From: Salibacter sp031581065
GTDB taxonomy: Bacteria; Bacteroidota; Bacteroidia; Flavobacteriales_G; Salibacteraceae
Length of the DNA: 64,000 nucleotides
Direction of reading: 5' to 3'
Assembly (NCBI RefSeq): GCF_031581065.1
Contig: NZ_JAVLBN010000001.1
Span: 78,974-142,973 of the forward strand
A model generated the notes under the pieces. It did no database searches, was not told the DNA's origin, and worked only from the letters and a program-made list of their open reading frames with translations. Both the position numbers and the translations under genes were made by a program. Shown in pieces: positions 1-7,061 of this stretch. Every line of letters starts with the position of its first letter. Positions within the stretch are counted from its first letter, which is position 1.

Positions 1-90
1 TACTAGTCCAGAAGCTTCACCTAATGTGTAAGCCTTTTCGGCTTCTAGTTTAGACTCCGCCTCTTTTCTATTTTTAGTCAACTTAGACAT
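1..90 (-). CDS. rplA: Ribosomal protein L1, N-terminal fragment (cut by window edge)
   Basis: Large-subunit protein L1 forms the mobile stalk beside the ribosomal E site and in many bacteria also represses its own operon. Only the first 30 codons are visible: the start ATG is at 88-90 and the product begins MSKLTKNRKEAESKLEAEKA, the usual basic, lysine-rich beginning of L1. The rest lies beyond the left edge. It follows rplK by 26 bases on the same strand, the conserved L11-L1 order, which supports the identification despite the short fragment. Confidence 0.85.
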   Translation of the reverse strand, partial: MSKLTKNRKEAESKLEAEKAYTLGEASGLV

Positions 91-116
91 GATTCAATTT
101 TAACCTAATTCAACAA

Positions 117-539
117 TTACTTAACGATGATTCCCATGCTTCTAGCAGTACCGGCTACCATTTCCATTGCCGACTCTACAGTAAAGCAGTTTAGATCAGG
201 CATTTTGTCTTCAGCAATAGCCTTAATCTGATCTTTCGTTAAAGTAGCTACCTTTTTTCTGTTAGGTTCAGGCGAAGCTGTTTTTAACTTAGATGCTTCC
301 TTTAATTGAACAGCTACCGGTGGAGTTTTAACAACAAAGTCAAAGGATTTATCGCCATAAACTGTAATTACAACTGGCAATACCTTCCCTTGCTTATCTT
401 GGGTTCTGGCATTAAACTGCTTACAGAACTCCATGATGTTAACTCCAGCTGCACCAAGTGCTGGACCTACAGGTGGAGATGGATTAGCTGCTCCTCCTCT
501 TACCTGAAGTTTTACTATTTTACTTACCTCTTTAGCCAT
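117..539 (-). CDS. rplK: Ribosomal protein L11
   Basis: L11 binds the GTPase-associated centre of 23S rRNA and takes part in factor binding and the stringent response. The 140-residue product has the family's usual length. The N-terminal domain carries the proline-rich linker signature GGAANPSPPVGPALG near residues 15-29, and the C-terminal rRNA-binding domain follows (the VATLTKDQIKAIAEDKMPDL region). It sits between nusG and rplA in the canonical secE-nusG-rplK-rplA order and is probably cotranscribed with them. Confidence 0.97.
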   Translation of the reverse strand: MAKEVSKIVKLQVRGGAANPSPPVGPALGAAGVNIMEFCKQFNARTQDKQGKVLPVVITVYGDKSFDFVVKTPPVAVQLKEASKLKTASPEPNRKKVATLTKDQIKAIAEDKMPDLNCFTVESAMEMVAGTARSMGIIVK

Positions 540-602
540 TTTTCTATTTCTCTATTTAATCTATCGCTCAAAGGGAAGCATTTGAAACGATGAGCAATTC
601 AA

Positions 603-1166
603 TTATTCTTTTTCAACTTGCATATAATTCAACTCAAGTGGCGTCTTTCTACCAAAGATTTTAACCATTACCTTGAGCTTCTTCTTCTCTTCATTGATTT
701 CCTCAATAACACCTGTAAAGTTGTTAAATGGACCATCAATCACCTTTACTGATTCACCGACAATGTAAGGGATATTTACTTCCTCGTCACTATCTGCTAA
801 TTCATCTACCTTTCCTAATATTCTATTGACCTCTGCCTGTCTCATTGGGACAGGATCTCCTCCTTTAGTAGCTCCGAGAAAACCAATTACATTGGTTACA
901 TTCTTAACAATGTGTGGTATTTCACCTGTCAAAGCAGCTTCTATAAGAACGTAGCCAGGGAAAAAGTTTCTCTCCTTAGAAATCTTTTTACCATTTCTTA
1001 TTTGATAAACTTTTTCGGTGGGTATTAAAACCTGAGAAACATAATCCTCAAGATTCAACCTACTTATTTCTACTTCGAGCTGCTCTTTAACCTTTTTTTC
1101 CTTACCACTAACAGCACGTACAACGTACCACTTTTTTTCTATTTCTTTCTTTTCTTCAGTCATCAT
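603..1166 (-). CDS. nusG: Transcription termination/antitermination factor NusG
   Basis: NusG binds RNA polymerase, modulates pausing and links transcription to translation or Rho. The NGN domain begins near residue 13 (WYVVRAVSGKEKKVKEQLE), and the C-terminal KOW domain is near residues 135-170 (GESVKVIDGPFNNFTGVIEE). The 187-residue length is typical. Two adjacent ATG codons compete as start; the second gives MTEEKKE. It lies 15 bases downstream of secE and 63 bases upstream of rplK on the same strand. Confidence 0.97.
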   Translation of the reverse strand: MMTEEKKEIEKKWYVVRAVSGKEKKVKEQLEVEISRLNLEDYVSQVLIPTEKVYQIRNGKKISKERNFFPGYVLIEAALTGEIPHIVKNVTNVIGFLGATKGGDPVPMRQAEVNRILGKVDELADSDEEVNIPYIVGESVKVIDGPFNNFTGVIEEINEEKKKLKVMVKIFGRKTPLELNYMQVEKE

Positions 1167-1181
1167 ACAATCAGTAGAGGG

Positions 1182-1376
1182 TTAATAAATTGTTTCATAA
1201 ATGAACCCTAAGATTTGACCGAAACCAGCATCCATTCCATAAACGATAAGAGCAATGATCAAACTAGTAATAAGAACCAAAACAGAACTCCCCTGTAATT
1301 CTTTTAATGTTGGCCATGTAACCTTATGACGAAGCTCGTTATATGATTCTTTTATGTAATTCGTGATACTATTCAT
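1182..1376 (-). CDS. secE: Preprotein translocase subunit SecE
   Basis: SecE is the small clamp subunit of the SecYEG channel. This is the short single-span form: an amphipathic N-terminal helix with the family signature ELRHKVTWPTLKEL, then one membrane segment (SSVLVLITSLIIALIVYG). I placed the start at the ATG giving MNSITNYIKES, 64 residues; a longer frame up to 1394 would run into the tRNA-Trp gene and uses a non-ATG codon. It precedes nusG directly. Confidence 0.95.
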   Translation of the reverse strand: MNSITNYIKESYNELRHKVTWPTLKELQGSSVLVLITSLIIALIVYGMDAGFGQILGFIYETIY

Positions 1377-1391
1377 TGCCGTTAAAATTTG

Positions 1392-1464
1392 CACGGGTGG
1401 TAGGAATCGAACCCACAGCCCCTGGTTTTGGAGACCAGTGCTCTACCAGTTGAGCTACACCCGT
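1392..1464 (-). tRNA. tRNA-Trp (anticodon CCA)
   Basis: Read on the minus strand, a 7-bp acceptor stem (ACGGGTG with CACCCGT), D arm, anticodon loop containing CCA and TTCGATTC T-loop form a 73-base cloverleaf. The 3' CCA is not encoded. It lies between tuf and secE, a placement common in bacteria, and probably shares their transcript. Confidence 0.95.
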
Positions 1465-1480
1465 AAACCTTTATTCATAG

Positions 1481-1513
1481 CGAAAGGTATCCCGTAAAAA
1501 CGGGACACCTTCG
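1481..1513 (-). terminator. Hairpin between tuf and tRNA-Trp
   Basis: A long near-perfect inverted repeat: CGAAAGGTATCCCG on the left pairs with CGGGACACCTTCG on the right around a TAAAAA loop. On the minus strand it follows the tuf stop by about 30 bases. No clear U-run follows, so it could be a partial terminator, a processing signal in front of tRNA-Trp, or a transcript-stabilising structure. Confidence 0.5.
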
Positions 1514-1541
1514 ATATAATTTCAAGTATTGAGAGCAATAA

Positions 1542-2726
1542 TTACTCAATAATTTCAGTAACCTGACCAGCACCAACTGTACGTCCACCTTCGCGAATTG
1601 CGAATTTAAGACCTGTGTTGATAGCTACAGGCGCGATCAATTCAACAGTAATTGTTAGGTTGTCACCTGGCATTACCATTTCACGACCTTCATCAAGAAG
1701 AATTTCACCAGTAACGTCTGTAGTTCTTAAGTAGAACTGTGGACGGTATTTATTGTGGAATGGAGTGTGACGTCCACCTTCTTCTTTCTTAAGGATATAA
1801 ACCTCAGCTTTAAATTTAGTGTGAGGAGTGATTGTTCCTGGTCTAGCAATTACCTGACCACGTTTAATTTCCTTTTTATCAATACCTCTTAAAAGAAGAC
1901 CTACGTTATCGCCTGCTTCTCCTCTATCAAGGATTTTACGGAACATCTCAACACCGGTAATAGTAGATTTCATGTTTGATCCCATTCCTGAGATTTCAAC
2001 ATCGTCACCAGTATTAACAACGCCAGACTCGATACGTCCAGTAGCAACTGTACCACGACCTGTAATTGAGAATACATCCTCAACTGGCATCAAGAATTCT
2101 TTATCAACATCACGTGGAGGCAATGGAATATGGTTATCAACTGCTTCCATCAATTCTACTACTTTGTTCACCCACTTTTCTTCACCGTTAAGTGCACCAA
2201 GTGCAGAACCTTGAATAACTGGTGTTTCATCTCCGTCAAAGTCGTAGAATGAAAGTAACTCACGAATTTCCATTTCCACAAGCTCAAGTAGTTCTTCATC
2301 ATCAACAAGGTCAACCTTGTTCATGAAAACTACAATTGCAGGTACGTTTACCTGACGTGCAAGTAGAATGTGCTCACGAGTTTGTGGCATTGGACCATCA
2401 GTTGCAGCAACTACCAAAATAGCACCGTCCATTTGGGCAGCACCAGTAATCATGTTCTTAACGTAGTCAGCGTGACCTGGGCAATCAACGTGAGCGTAGT
2501 GACGCTTATCTGTTGTATATTCAACGTGTGATGTATTAATTGTAATACCACGTTCTTTTTCTTCAGGAGCGTTATCGATAGTATCGAAATCGCGCTGATC
2601 TGACAATCCCTGTCCTGAAAGAACAGTAGTAATTGCAGCTGTCAAAGTTGTTTTTCCGTGGTCAACGTGACCTATCGTACCTATGTTAATGTGCGGTTTG
2701 GAACGATCAAAAGTTTCTTTAGCCAT
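1542..2726 (-). CDS. tuf: Translation elongation factor EF-Tu
   Basis: EF-Tu is the GTPase that delivers aminoacyl-tRNA to the ribosomal A site. The 394-residue product has all the GTPase motifs: G1 GHVDHGKTT at residues 19-27, the switch region RGITINTSHVEY, G3 DCPGH near residue 81 and G4 NKVD near 136, then the two beta-barrel domains ending GRTVGAGQVTEIIE. It heads the tuf, tRNA-Trp, secE, nusG, rplK, rplA series and lies downstream of a four-tRNA cluster. It contains no copy of the dispersed GGTCAGANCC motif. Confidence 0.99.
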   Translation of the reverse strand: MAKETFDRSKPHINIGTIGHVDHGKTTLTAAITTVLSGQGLSDQRDFDTIDNAPEEKERGITINTSHVEYTTDKRHYAHVDCPGHADYVKNMITGAAQMDGAILVVAATDGPMPQTREHILLARQVNVPAIVVFMNKVDLVDDEELLELVEMEIRELLSFYDFDGDETPVIQGSALGALNGEEKWVNKVVELMEAVDNHIPLPPRDVDKEFLMPVEDVFSITGRGTVATGRIESGVVNTGDDVEISGMGSNMKSTITGVEMFRKILDRGEAGDNVGLLLRGIDKKEIKRGQVIARPGTITPHTKFKAEVYILKKEEGGRHTPFHNKYRPQFYLRTTDVTGEILLDEGREMVMPGDNLTITVELIAPVAINTGLKFAIREGGRTVGAGQVTEIIE

Positions 2727-2795
2727 AGCTTTTGAATTAGTTAATTAATTCCTCTTTTAATATATAATTTTCATCGTTTAAATACGCCACCTTAG

Positions 2796-2867
<72 letters not shown>

Positions 2868-2953
2868 AATCGTGTGAGAAACTTTCTCTTCACATCACCA
2901 ATCTTGCTTCTCACTTAAAAAAATAAACAAGTGACGAACACTTATTTATTTAG

Positions 2954-3027
2954 AGCGGGAAACGGGATTCGAACCCGCGACCCTTAGCTTGGAAGGCTAA
3001 TGCTCTAGCCAGCTGAGCTACTCCCGC
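2954..3027 (-). tRNA. tRNA-Gly (anticodon TCC)
   Basis: Minus-strand cloverleaf of 74 bases: acceptor stem GCGGGAG with TTCCCGC including one G-U pair, anticodon stem TTAGC/GCTAA with loop CTTCCAA giving TCC, T-loop TTCGAATC. Confidence 0.94.
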
Positions 3028-3038
3028 TTAAATCAAAG

Positions 3039-3120
3039 TGGGGAGAGCAGGATTCGAACCTACGAAGGCGTAGCCAACAGATTTACAGTCTGCCCCGTTT
3101 GACCGCTTCGGTATCTCCCC
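3039..3120 (-). tRNA. tRNA-Tyr (anticodon GTA)
   Basis: Minus-strand cloverleaf of 82 bases with the long variable arm expected of bacterial tRNA-Tyr. The acceptor stem is GGGGAGA with TCTCCCC, the anticodon arm reads CAGACTGTAAATCTG, and the discriminator base is A. Confidence 0.95.
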
Positions 3121-3142
3121 AATCTAAACATTTTAAAGAACG

Positions 3143-3216
3143 AGCCAATGGAGGGACTCGAACCCCCGACCGGCTGATTACAAATCAGCTGCTCTAGCCA
3201 GCTGAGCTACATTGGC
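3143..3216 (-). tRNA. tRNA-Thr (anticodon TGT)
   Basis: Minus-strand cloverleaf of 74 bases: acceptor stem GCCAATG with CATTGGC, anticodon stem GCTGA/TCAGC with loop TTTGTAA giving TGT, T-loop TTCGAGTC. It is first in the Thr-Tyr-Gly-Thr cluster and shares its acceptor stem with the other tRNA-Thr. Confidence 0.94.
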
Positions 3217-3230
3217 TTTTGCTGCAAAAA

Positions 3231-3256
3231 AACAGCCCTTTCTTTTAAAAGGACTG
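3231..3256 (-). terminator. Hairpin with U-run after hpf
   Basis: CAGCCCTTT and AAAGGACTG pair with one mismatch around a short loop. On the minus strand a run of seven T follows, the form of an intrinsic terminator for the upstream xerC-hpf transcript. It overlaps the predicted start point of the tRNA-cluster promoter. Confidence 0.55.
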
Positions 3257-3287
3257 CAAATGTAATAACAAAAATATTTCGTGCAAA
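3257..3287 (-). promoter_or_regulatory. Bacteroidota-type promoter of the tRNA-tuf cluster
   Basis: On the minus strand TTTG (complement of 3284-3287) is followed after 19 bases by TACATTTG (complement of 3257-3264). This matches the Bacteroidota primary-sigma promoter, TTTG at -33 and TAnnTTTG at -7, with correct spacing. It lies about 40 bases ahead of the first tRNA-Thr and probably drives the cluster and perhaps tuf. Confidence 0.75.
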
Positions 3288-3307
3288 CTTTATTTCTTTT
3301 TTTTCAC

Positions 3308-3607
3308 CTAATGTGTACGCAATTTTTCTTTTGTCTTTTTGATTTGTCTGCGAAGGGCTTCTACGCAACTATCAGTAGCTTCTTCAAAAGTTTTGCATTG
3401 CTTTTTTGCAAATGGGTTATTACCAGGTATTTCGAGTTTCATTTCTACAATCTTATTGGTCTTGTCTTCTGTATTTTCTACTCTTAGGATTACTTCACCT
3501 GAAATTATTCCATCAAAATACTGTTCTAGTTTATCAGCTTTGCGCTGTATGAAATCAACTAATTTTTGATCGGCATCAAAATGTACGGATTGAATGTCTA
3601 ATTTCAT
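3308..3607 (-). CDS. hpf: Ribosome hibernation-promoting factor (short HPF/YfiA type)
   Basis: HPF binds the 30S decoding region and silences ribosomes in stationary phase. The 99-residue protein covers only the N-terminal domain (MKLDIQSVHFDADQKLVDFI, then KADKLEQYFDGIISGEVILRV) and lacks the dimerisation tail of long HPF. The basic tail ALRRQIKKTKEKLRTH fits rRNA binding. It follows xerC by 11 bases on the same strand, so the two are probably cotranscribed, a usual pairing in this phylum. Confidence 0.9.
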   Translation of the reverse strand: MKLDIQSVHFDADQKLVDFIQRKADKLEQYFDGIISGEVILRVENTEDKTNKIVEMKLEIPGNNPFAKKQCKTFEEATDSCVEALRRQIKKTKEKLRTH

Positions 3608-3618
3608 ATCTAATGATT

Positions 3619-4509
3619 TTAGGCCCTTGGATGGGCGTGTTTATAAATGTCTTTTAATTTTTCAAATGAATTATGCGTATAAACTTCTGTAGCGGATAGG
3701 TTTGAATGACCCAATAACTCCTTTATTGTATTTAGCTCTGCTCCCTTATTGAGAAGGTGAGTAGCGAAGGTATGCCTCAACACATGCGGACTTCTTTTCT
3801 CTATAGTTGTTATTTGATCCAGACAATTTCGCACAGTATTATATACGAGTTTTGGGTACATTTTATTTCCTTTTTCGGTGACAAAAAGCACGTCTTCATC
3901 AACAGTTTTTGGGTTCTGACTGTGATTCAAATATTTATCGATTAAATTACGGAGCTCTTTTGTTATGGGCACATAGCGTTCCTTATTCCCCTTACCAATG
4001 GCCTTTATTAGTCCGCGGTTTAAATCGAGCTGGTCGTGTGTTAAGTTGATCAACTCTGATGTTCGCATTCCGGTTTGATACAGCATTTCAATCAATAATT
4101 GATCCCTGCACCCAACCCAATCATCTGTAAAATAATCTGAGTGGCTGAAAAGTTTGTCCATATCAGATTGTGATACAAACTGTGGAAGTCGTTTCTTGTT
4201 TTTAGGAGCTATGATTTTTTGAGTGGGATTGGTTTGGATGGTTCTTTTTCTCAACTGGAATTTGAAAAAGGACTTTAGAGTTGAGATCTTTCGATTGACC
4301 GATGTATTTTCCATCCCTTCGTTCACGAGTTTGAGTATCCATGAACGAATTATTTGATAGTTGATGTCTGTAAGGTTGTAGTTGTCTTCCAATGTTTCAT
4401 CTAAAAACTGCTGAAAAGCTAATAGATCATTTTGATAAGCTGTAACTGTATGATCAGAGTAGCGCTTTTCAAGTTTTATATATCTGATGAACTTCTCGAT
4501 TGGCAACAT
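3619..4509 (-). CDS. xerC: Site-specific tyrosine recombinase XerC/XerD family
   Basis: Xer recombinases resolve chromosome dimers at dif. The 296-residue product has the SAM-like N-terminal domain (IEKFIRYIKLEKRYSDHTV) and the catalytic domain with its conserved residues visible: Arg in YQTGMRTSELINL, Lys in GKGNKERYVPI, His and Arg in PHVLRHTFATHL, His in LGHSNLSATEVYTH, and the Tyr nucleophile in that last segment. Whether it is XerC or XerD cannot be settled from one paralogue. It lies downstream of rpsU and upstream of hpf. Confidence 0.9.
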   Translation of the reverse strand: MLPIEKFIRYIKLEKRYSDHTVTAYQNDLLAFQQFLDETLEDNYNLTDINYQIIRSWILKLVNEGMENTSVNRKISTLKSFFKFQLRKRTIQTNPTQKIIAPKNKKRLPQFVSQSDMDKLFSHSDYFTDDWVGCRDQLLIEMLYQTGMRTSELINLTHDQLDLNRGLIKAIGKGNKERYVPITKELRNLIDKYLNHSQNPKTVDEDVLFVTEKGNKMYPKLVYNTVRNCLDQITTIEKRSPHVLRHTFATHLLNKGAELNTIKELLGHSNLSATEVYTHNSFEKLKDIYKHAHPRA

Positions 4510-4523
4510 TTTTCACAAACAAA

Positions 4524-4574
4524 TTGGACCTATAAAGGTAGTGATTTAAAAACACTTTTCCTCTATAGGTCCAA
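4524..4574 (-). promoter_or_regulatory. 11-bp perfect inverted repeat between rpsU and xerC
   Basis: TTGGACCTATA at 4524-4534 is exactly repeated inverted as TATAGGTCCAA at 4564-4574, with a 29-base loop. It fills the gap between the rpsU stop and the xerC start. It could be a long-loop terminator, a transcript-stabilising stem at the end of rpsU mRNA, or a protein-binding site. Confidence 0.5.
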
Positions 4575-4596
4575 AAATTTTTAAGGAGAGAATATG

Positions 4597-4788
4597 TTAT
4601 TCTTCTTCCTGTCTAAGCTGTTGCTTATATATTGCTTTGATCTTTTGCTCTCTGCGCTCCATTGAAGGTTTCGTGTATTTTTGACGATCCCTTAGTTCAC
4701 GCATAACGCCTGTGCGCTCAAATTTTTTCTTGTACTTTTTTAAGGCTCTTTCTATTGATTCGCCTTCTTTAACTGGTATAACTAGCAT
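4597..4788 (-). CDS. rpsU: Ribosomal protein S21
   Basis: S21 sits near the 3' end of 16S rRNA on the platform. The 63-residue product has the expected length and the arginine/lysine-rich body (SIERALKKYKKKFERTGVM, then RRQ-like basic helices). In Flavobacteriia, S21, with S6 and S18, occludes the anti-Shine-Dalgarno sequence, and rpsU is one of the few mRNAs with a strong Shine-Dalgarno, allowing feedback control. The same arrangement is seen here. Confidence 0.95.
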   Translation of the reverse strand: MLVIPVKEGESIERALKKYKKKFERTGVMRELRDRQKYTKPSMERREQKIKAIYKQQLRQEEE

Positions 4789-4797
4789 AATTCTTAA

Positions 4798-4808
4798 CCA
4801 CCTCCTTT
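4798..4808 (-). promoter_or_regulatory. rpsU: Exceptionally strong Shine-Dalgarno of rpsU
   Basis: On the minus strand AAAGGAGGTGG precedes the rpsU ATG; 12 bases separate GGAGG from the start codon. Other genes here lack anything like it. In Flavobacterium this feature makes rpsU translation respond to ribosomes lacking S21, so autoregulation is the likely purpose. Confidence 0.85.
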
Positions 4809-4819
4809 CGTAAGTCCGG

Positions 4820-4827
4820 CAAAAGTA
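4820..4827 (-). promoter_or_regulatory. Probable -7 element of the rpsU promoter
   Basis: The minus strand reads TACTTTTG, a match to TAnnTTTG, about 32 bases before the rpsU ATG and just upstream of its Shine-Dalgarno. The -33 element is weak (CTTGG at about the right distance). Confidence 0.5.
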
Positions 4828-4851
4828 AATCTAATTTTCAGATCTCCAAGC

Positions 4852-5991
4852 TTATTTTAATATTTCTCGTGCGATAACGAGCTTTTGAATTTCTGATGTT
4901 CCTTCACCGATTGTACAAAGCTTACAATCACGGTAGAATTTCTCAACTGGGTATTCTTTCGTGTACCCATAACCACCAAAGATTTGAACGGCTTCATTAG
5001 CAGCTCGGCAAGAAACCTCAGATGCCATGTACTTAGCCATTGCTGATTCTTTAGTCATTCTCTCACCTCTGTTTTTCATATCTGCAGCTTGCATCGTCAG
5101 CAATTCAGCTGCTTCAATTTCGCTTGCCATATCAGCAAGTTTGAATGCTATTGCCTGGAATTTAGAAATTGGCTGACCAAATTGCTCACGTTCTTTTGAA
5201 TATTGCTTGGCAGCATCAAATGCTCCTTTTGCTATTCCTATAGATAGAGCTGCAATAGAAATACGGCCTCCGTCAAGTACTTTCATTGCCTGTACGAAAC
5301 CATCTCCTACTTCACCGAGTACGTTTTCTTCTGGTACGCGGCAATCTTCAAAAATCATTTCAGCTGTTTCGCTGGCACGCATCCCTAATTTATTCTCTTT
5401 TTTTCCGCCTGAGAAACCAGGGGTTCCACGTTCAACGATGAAAGCTGTAATTCCGTGACTATCCAGTAAATCTCCGGTTCTGGCTAAAACTACGGCTACA
5501 TCTCCTGAAATACCATGTGTAATCCAGTTTTTGGCCCCATTAATTACCCATTCGTTGCCGTCTTTTTTAGCAGTAACCTTCATACGCATTGCATCAGATC
5601 CTGTATTGGCTTCGGTCAAACCCCAGGCGCCAATATATTCACCTGAAGCTAACTTTGGAAGGTACTTCTTCTTTTGTTCTTCATTTCCAAACTGGAGTAT
5701 GTGACCAGTACAGAGTGAGTTGTGAGCAGCCATCGATAAACCTACGGCTCCGCAAACTCTTGAAATTTCTGAGATTGCTGTTACATATTCAAAGTAGCCA
5801 AAACCAGATCCACCATATTCGTTAGGAACAAGTACACCTAGTAATCCCAGTTCGCCCATTCTTTTCATTAGGTCAACCGGAAAAGTTTGATCCTCGTCCC
5901 ACTTAAGGACATTTGGCTTTATTTCTTTTTCAGCGAAATCCTGAACCATGTCCTGGATCATTCGCTGATTTTCTGTCATTTCAAAATTCAT
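4852..5991 (-). CDS. Acyl-CoA dehydrogenase
   Basis: FAD-dependent enzyme that introduces the 2,3 double bond into acyl-CoA and passes electrons to ETF. The 379-residue product has the full family layout: N-terminal helical domain, the FAD-contacting segment GAWGLTEANTGSDAMRM, middle beta domain, C-terminal helices with KEREQFGQPISKFQAI and the signature QIFGGYGYTKEYPVEKFYRD carrying the usual catalytic-base region, and the end GEGTSEIQKLVIAREIL. Chain-length preference cannot be read; short-chain or branched-chain acyl-CoA is most likely. It ends 64 bases before the rpsU start. Confidence 0.93.
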   Translation of the reverse strand: MNFEMTENQRMIQDMVQDFAEKEIKPNVLKWDEDQTFPVDLMKRMGELGLLGVLVPNEYGGSGFGYFEYVTAISEISRVCGAVGLSMAAHNSLCTGHILQFGNEEQKKKYLPKLASGEYIGAWGLTEANTGSDAMRMKVTAKKDGNEWVINGAKNWITHGISGDVAVVLARTGDLLDSHGITAFIVERGTPGFSGGKKENKLGMRASETAEMIFEDCRVPEENVLGEVGDGFVQAMKVLDGGRISIAALSIGIAKGAFDAAKQYSKEREQFGQPISKFQAIAFKLADMASEIEAAELLTMQAADMKNRGERMTKESAMAKYMASEVSCRAANEAVQIFGGYGYTKEYPVEKFYRDCKLCTIGEGTSEIQKLVIAREILK

Positions 5992-6017
5992 AATAAAAAA
6001 TATAAAATGTTGATTCT

Positions 6018-7037
6018 CTACTTTTTTGTCACTTTAAGATAGGGTGCAATTTTAATGTATAAAACGTCATTTAGCAAGCCTTGTTCGCGCAAGTCTTCAA
6101 GGTTTTCAAATTTCCCGTTCTCCCTCCTGTATGTTTCTATTTGAATGGCGAGATGATTTGTGATATAAGGATGCCTTCCTATTTCATAAGCATCAGTATT
6201 ATTGATATCAATTTTTTGAATTGAGTCTCTATTAGTCACCTTGAAATACGGAGCTATTTGGCTGTACAAACTATCACTTATTCCATAAACTTCTTTGAGT
6301 TGACCAACGCTTAAATATCCTCCCAGTAAATCTCTGTAGTTTATAATCCTGTTTGAATAGGCCGGTCCAATTCCGTAAATTTTCTGTAACTCTTCAGCTT
6401 TACAGGCATTCAATTCAAATGTTAAATTCTCGTACTTATCTTTTTCAATGGTGTCTTTGGCTATACTATCTATTTTGGTTTCAGCTATTAATGTATCAGT
6501 TTTACGGTCAGAGCCGGTGGAATCAAACCGTTGTTTTCTTTTCGAAATATGCATGTATCCAGCCAGCTCATCAACAAGGTTTGTATCAATGTAGTAAATT
6601 TCTTTTAAATCTGCAGGCTTTATAAAATGTCCTCCGTGTTTTCTGTATTTCACAATATTATCAGCAACGTAATCTTTAAAGCCGAGTAGTTCAAGGCTAT
6701 CTGCGGAGAGTGAATTTGGATCAAATTGAAATCGTTTCCGCTCCTTCTTCACGGGTTTTTTGCCAGCAACGGGGACATCGTTCGGTTCTGACCATGACCT
6801 ATTTTCATCACTGCTTTGGTTACTGTACTTTGATTTTGTTTTCACCAATTTTGACCGATACTCAGCCAGCAAGCTATCGCTGGCTTTCTCATCAACTCCT
6901 AATTCAGTGTTTAGCCTGTAAAAACGATTGGGTAAAGCTAGCGCTATGATCAATATGGCTATAATGAAAACGAGCACAACAATTCCGTTGCGCTCGCTTC
7001 TTGTAAAATGAAATATTTCCTGTAGAGGGTTTTTCAT
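6018..7037 (-). CDS. Membrane-anchored helix-hairpin-helix (ComEA-like) protein
   Basis: A 339-residue protein with one N-terminal membrane segment (GIVVLVFIIAILIIALALP, about residues 18-36), a polar lysine/serine linker, and repeated helix-hairpin-helix units: around residues 115-145 (DSLELLGFKDYVADNIVKYR), 210-245 (LNACKAEELQKIYGIGPAYS) and 275-335. Such units bind DNA non-specifically and occur in the competence receptor ComEA. Topology places the repeats in the periplasm. The gene carries two exact copies of the dispersed GGTCAGANCC motif, at 6506 and 6784. DNA binding or uptake is inferred, not shown. Confidence 0.8.
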   Translation of the reverse strand: MKNPLQEIFHFTRSERNGIVVLVFIIAILIIALALPNRFYRLNTELGVDEKASDSLLAEYRSKLVKTKSKYSNQSSDENRSWSEPNDVPVAGKKPVKKERKRFQFDPNSLSADSLELLGFKDYVADNIVKYRKHGGHFIKPADLKEIYYIDTNLVDELAGYMHISKRKQRFDSTGSDRKTDTLIAETKIDSIAKDTIEKDKYENLTFELNACKAEELQKIYGIGPAYSNRIINYRDLLGGYLSVGQLKEVYGISDSLYSQIAPYFKVTNRDSIQKIDINNTDAYEIGRHPYITNHLAIQIETYRRENGKFENLEDLREQGLLNDVLYIKIAPYLKVTKK

Positions 7038-7061
7038 AGGGCAAAATTTTACCGCCCTAAT

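Noticed and set aside
4524..4574. Inverted repeat by xerC as a dif site
   Set aside because: dif is about 28 bp with 11-bp arms and a 6-bp centre; here the loop is 29 bases and the arms show no dif-like sequence.
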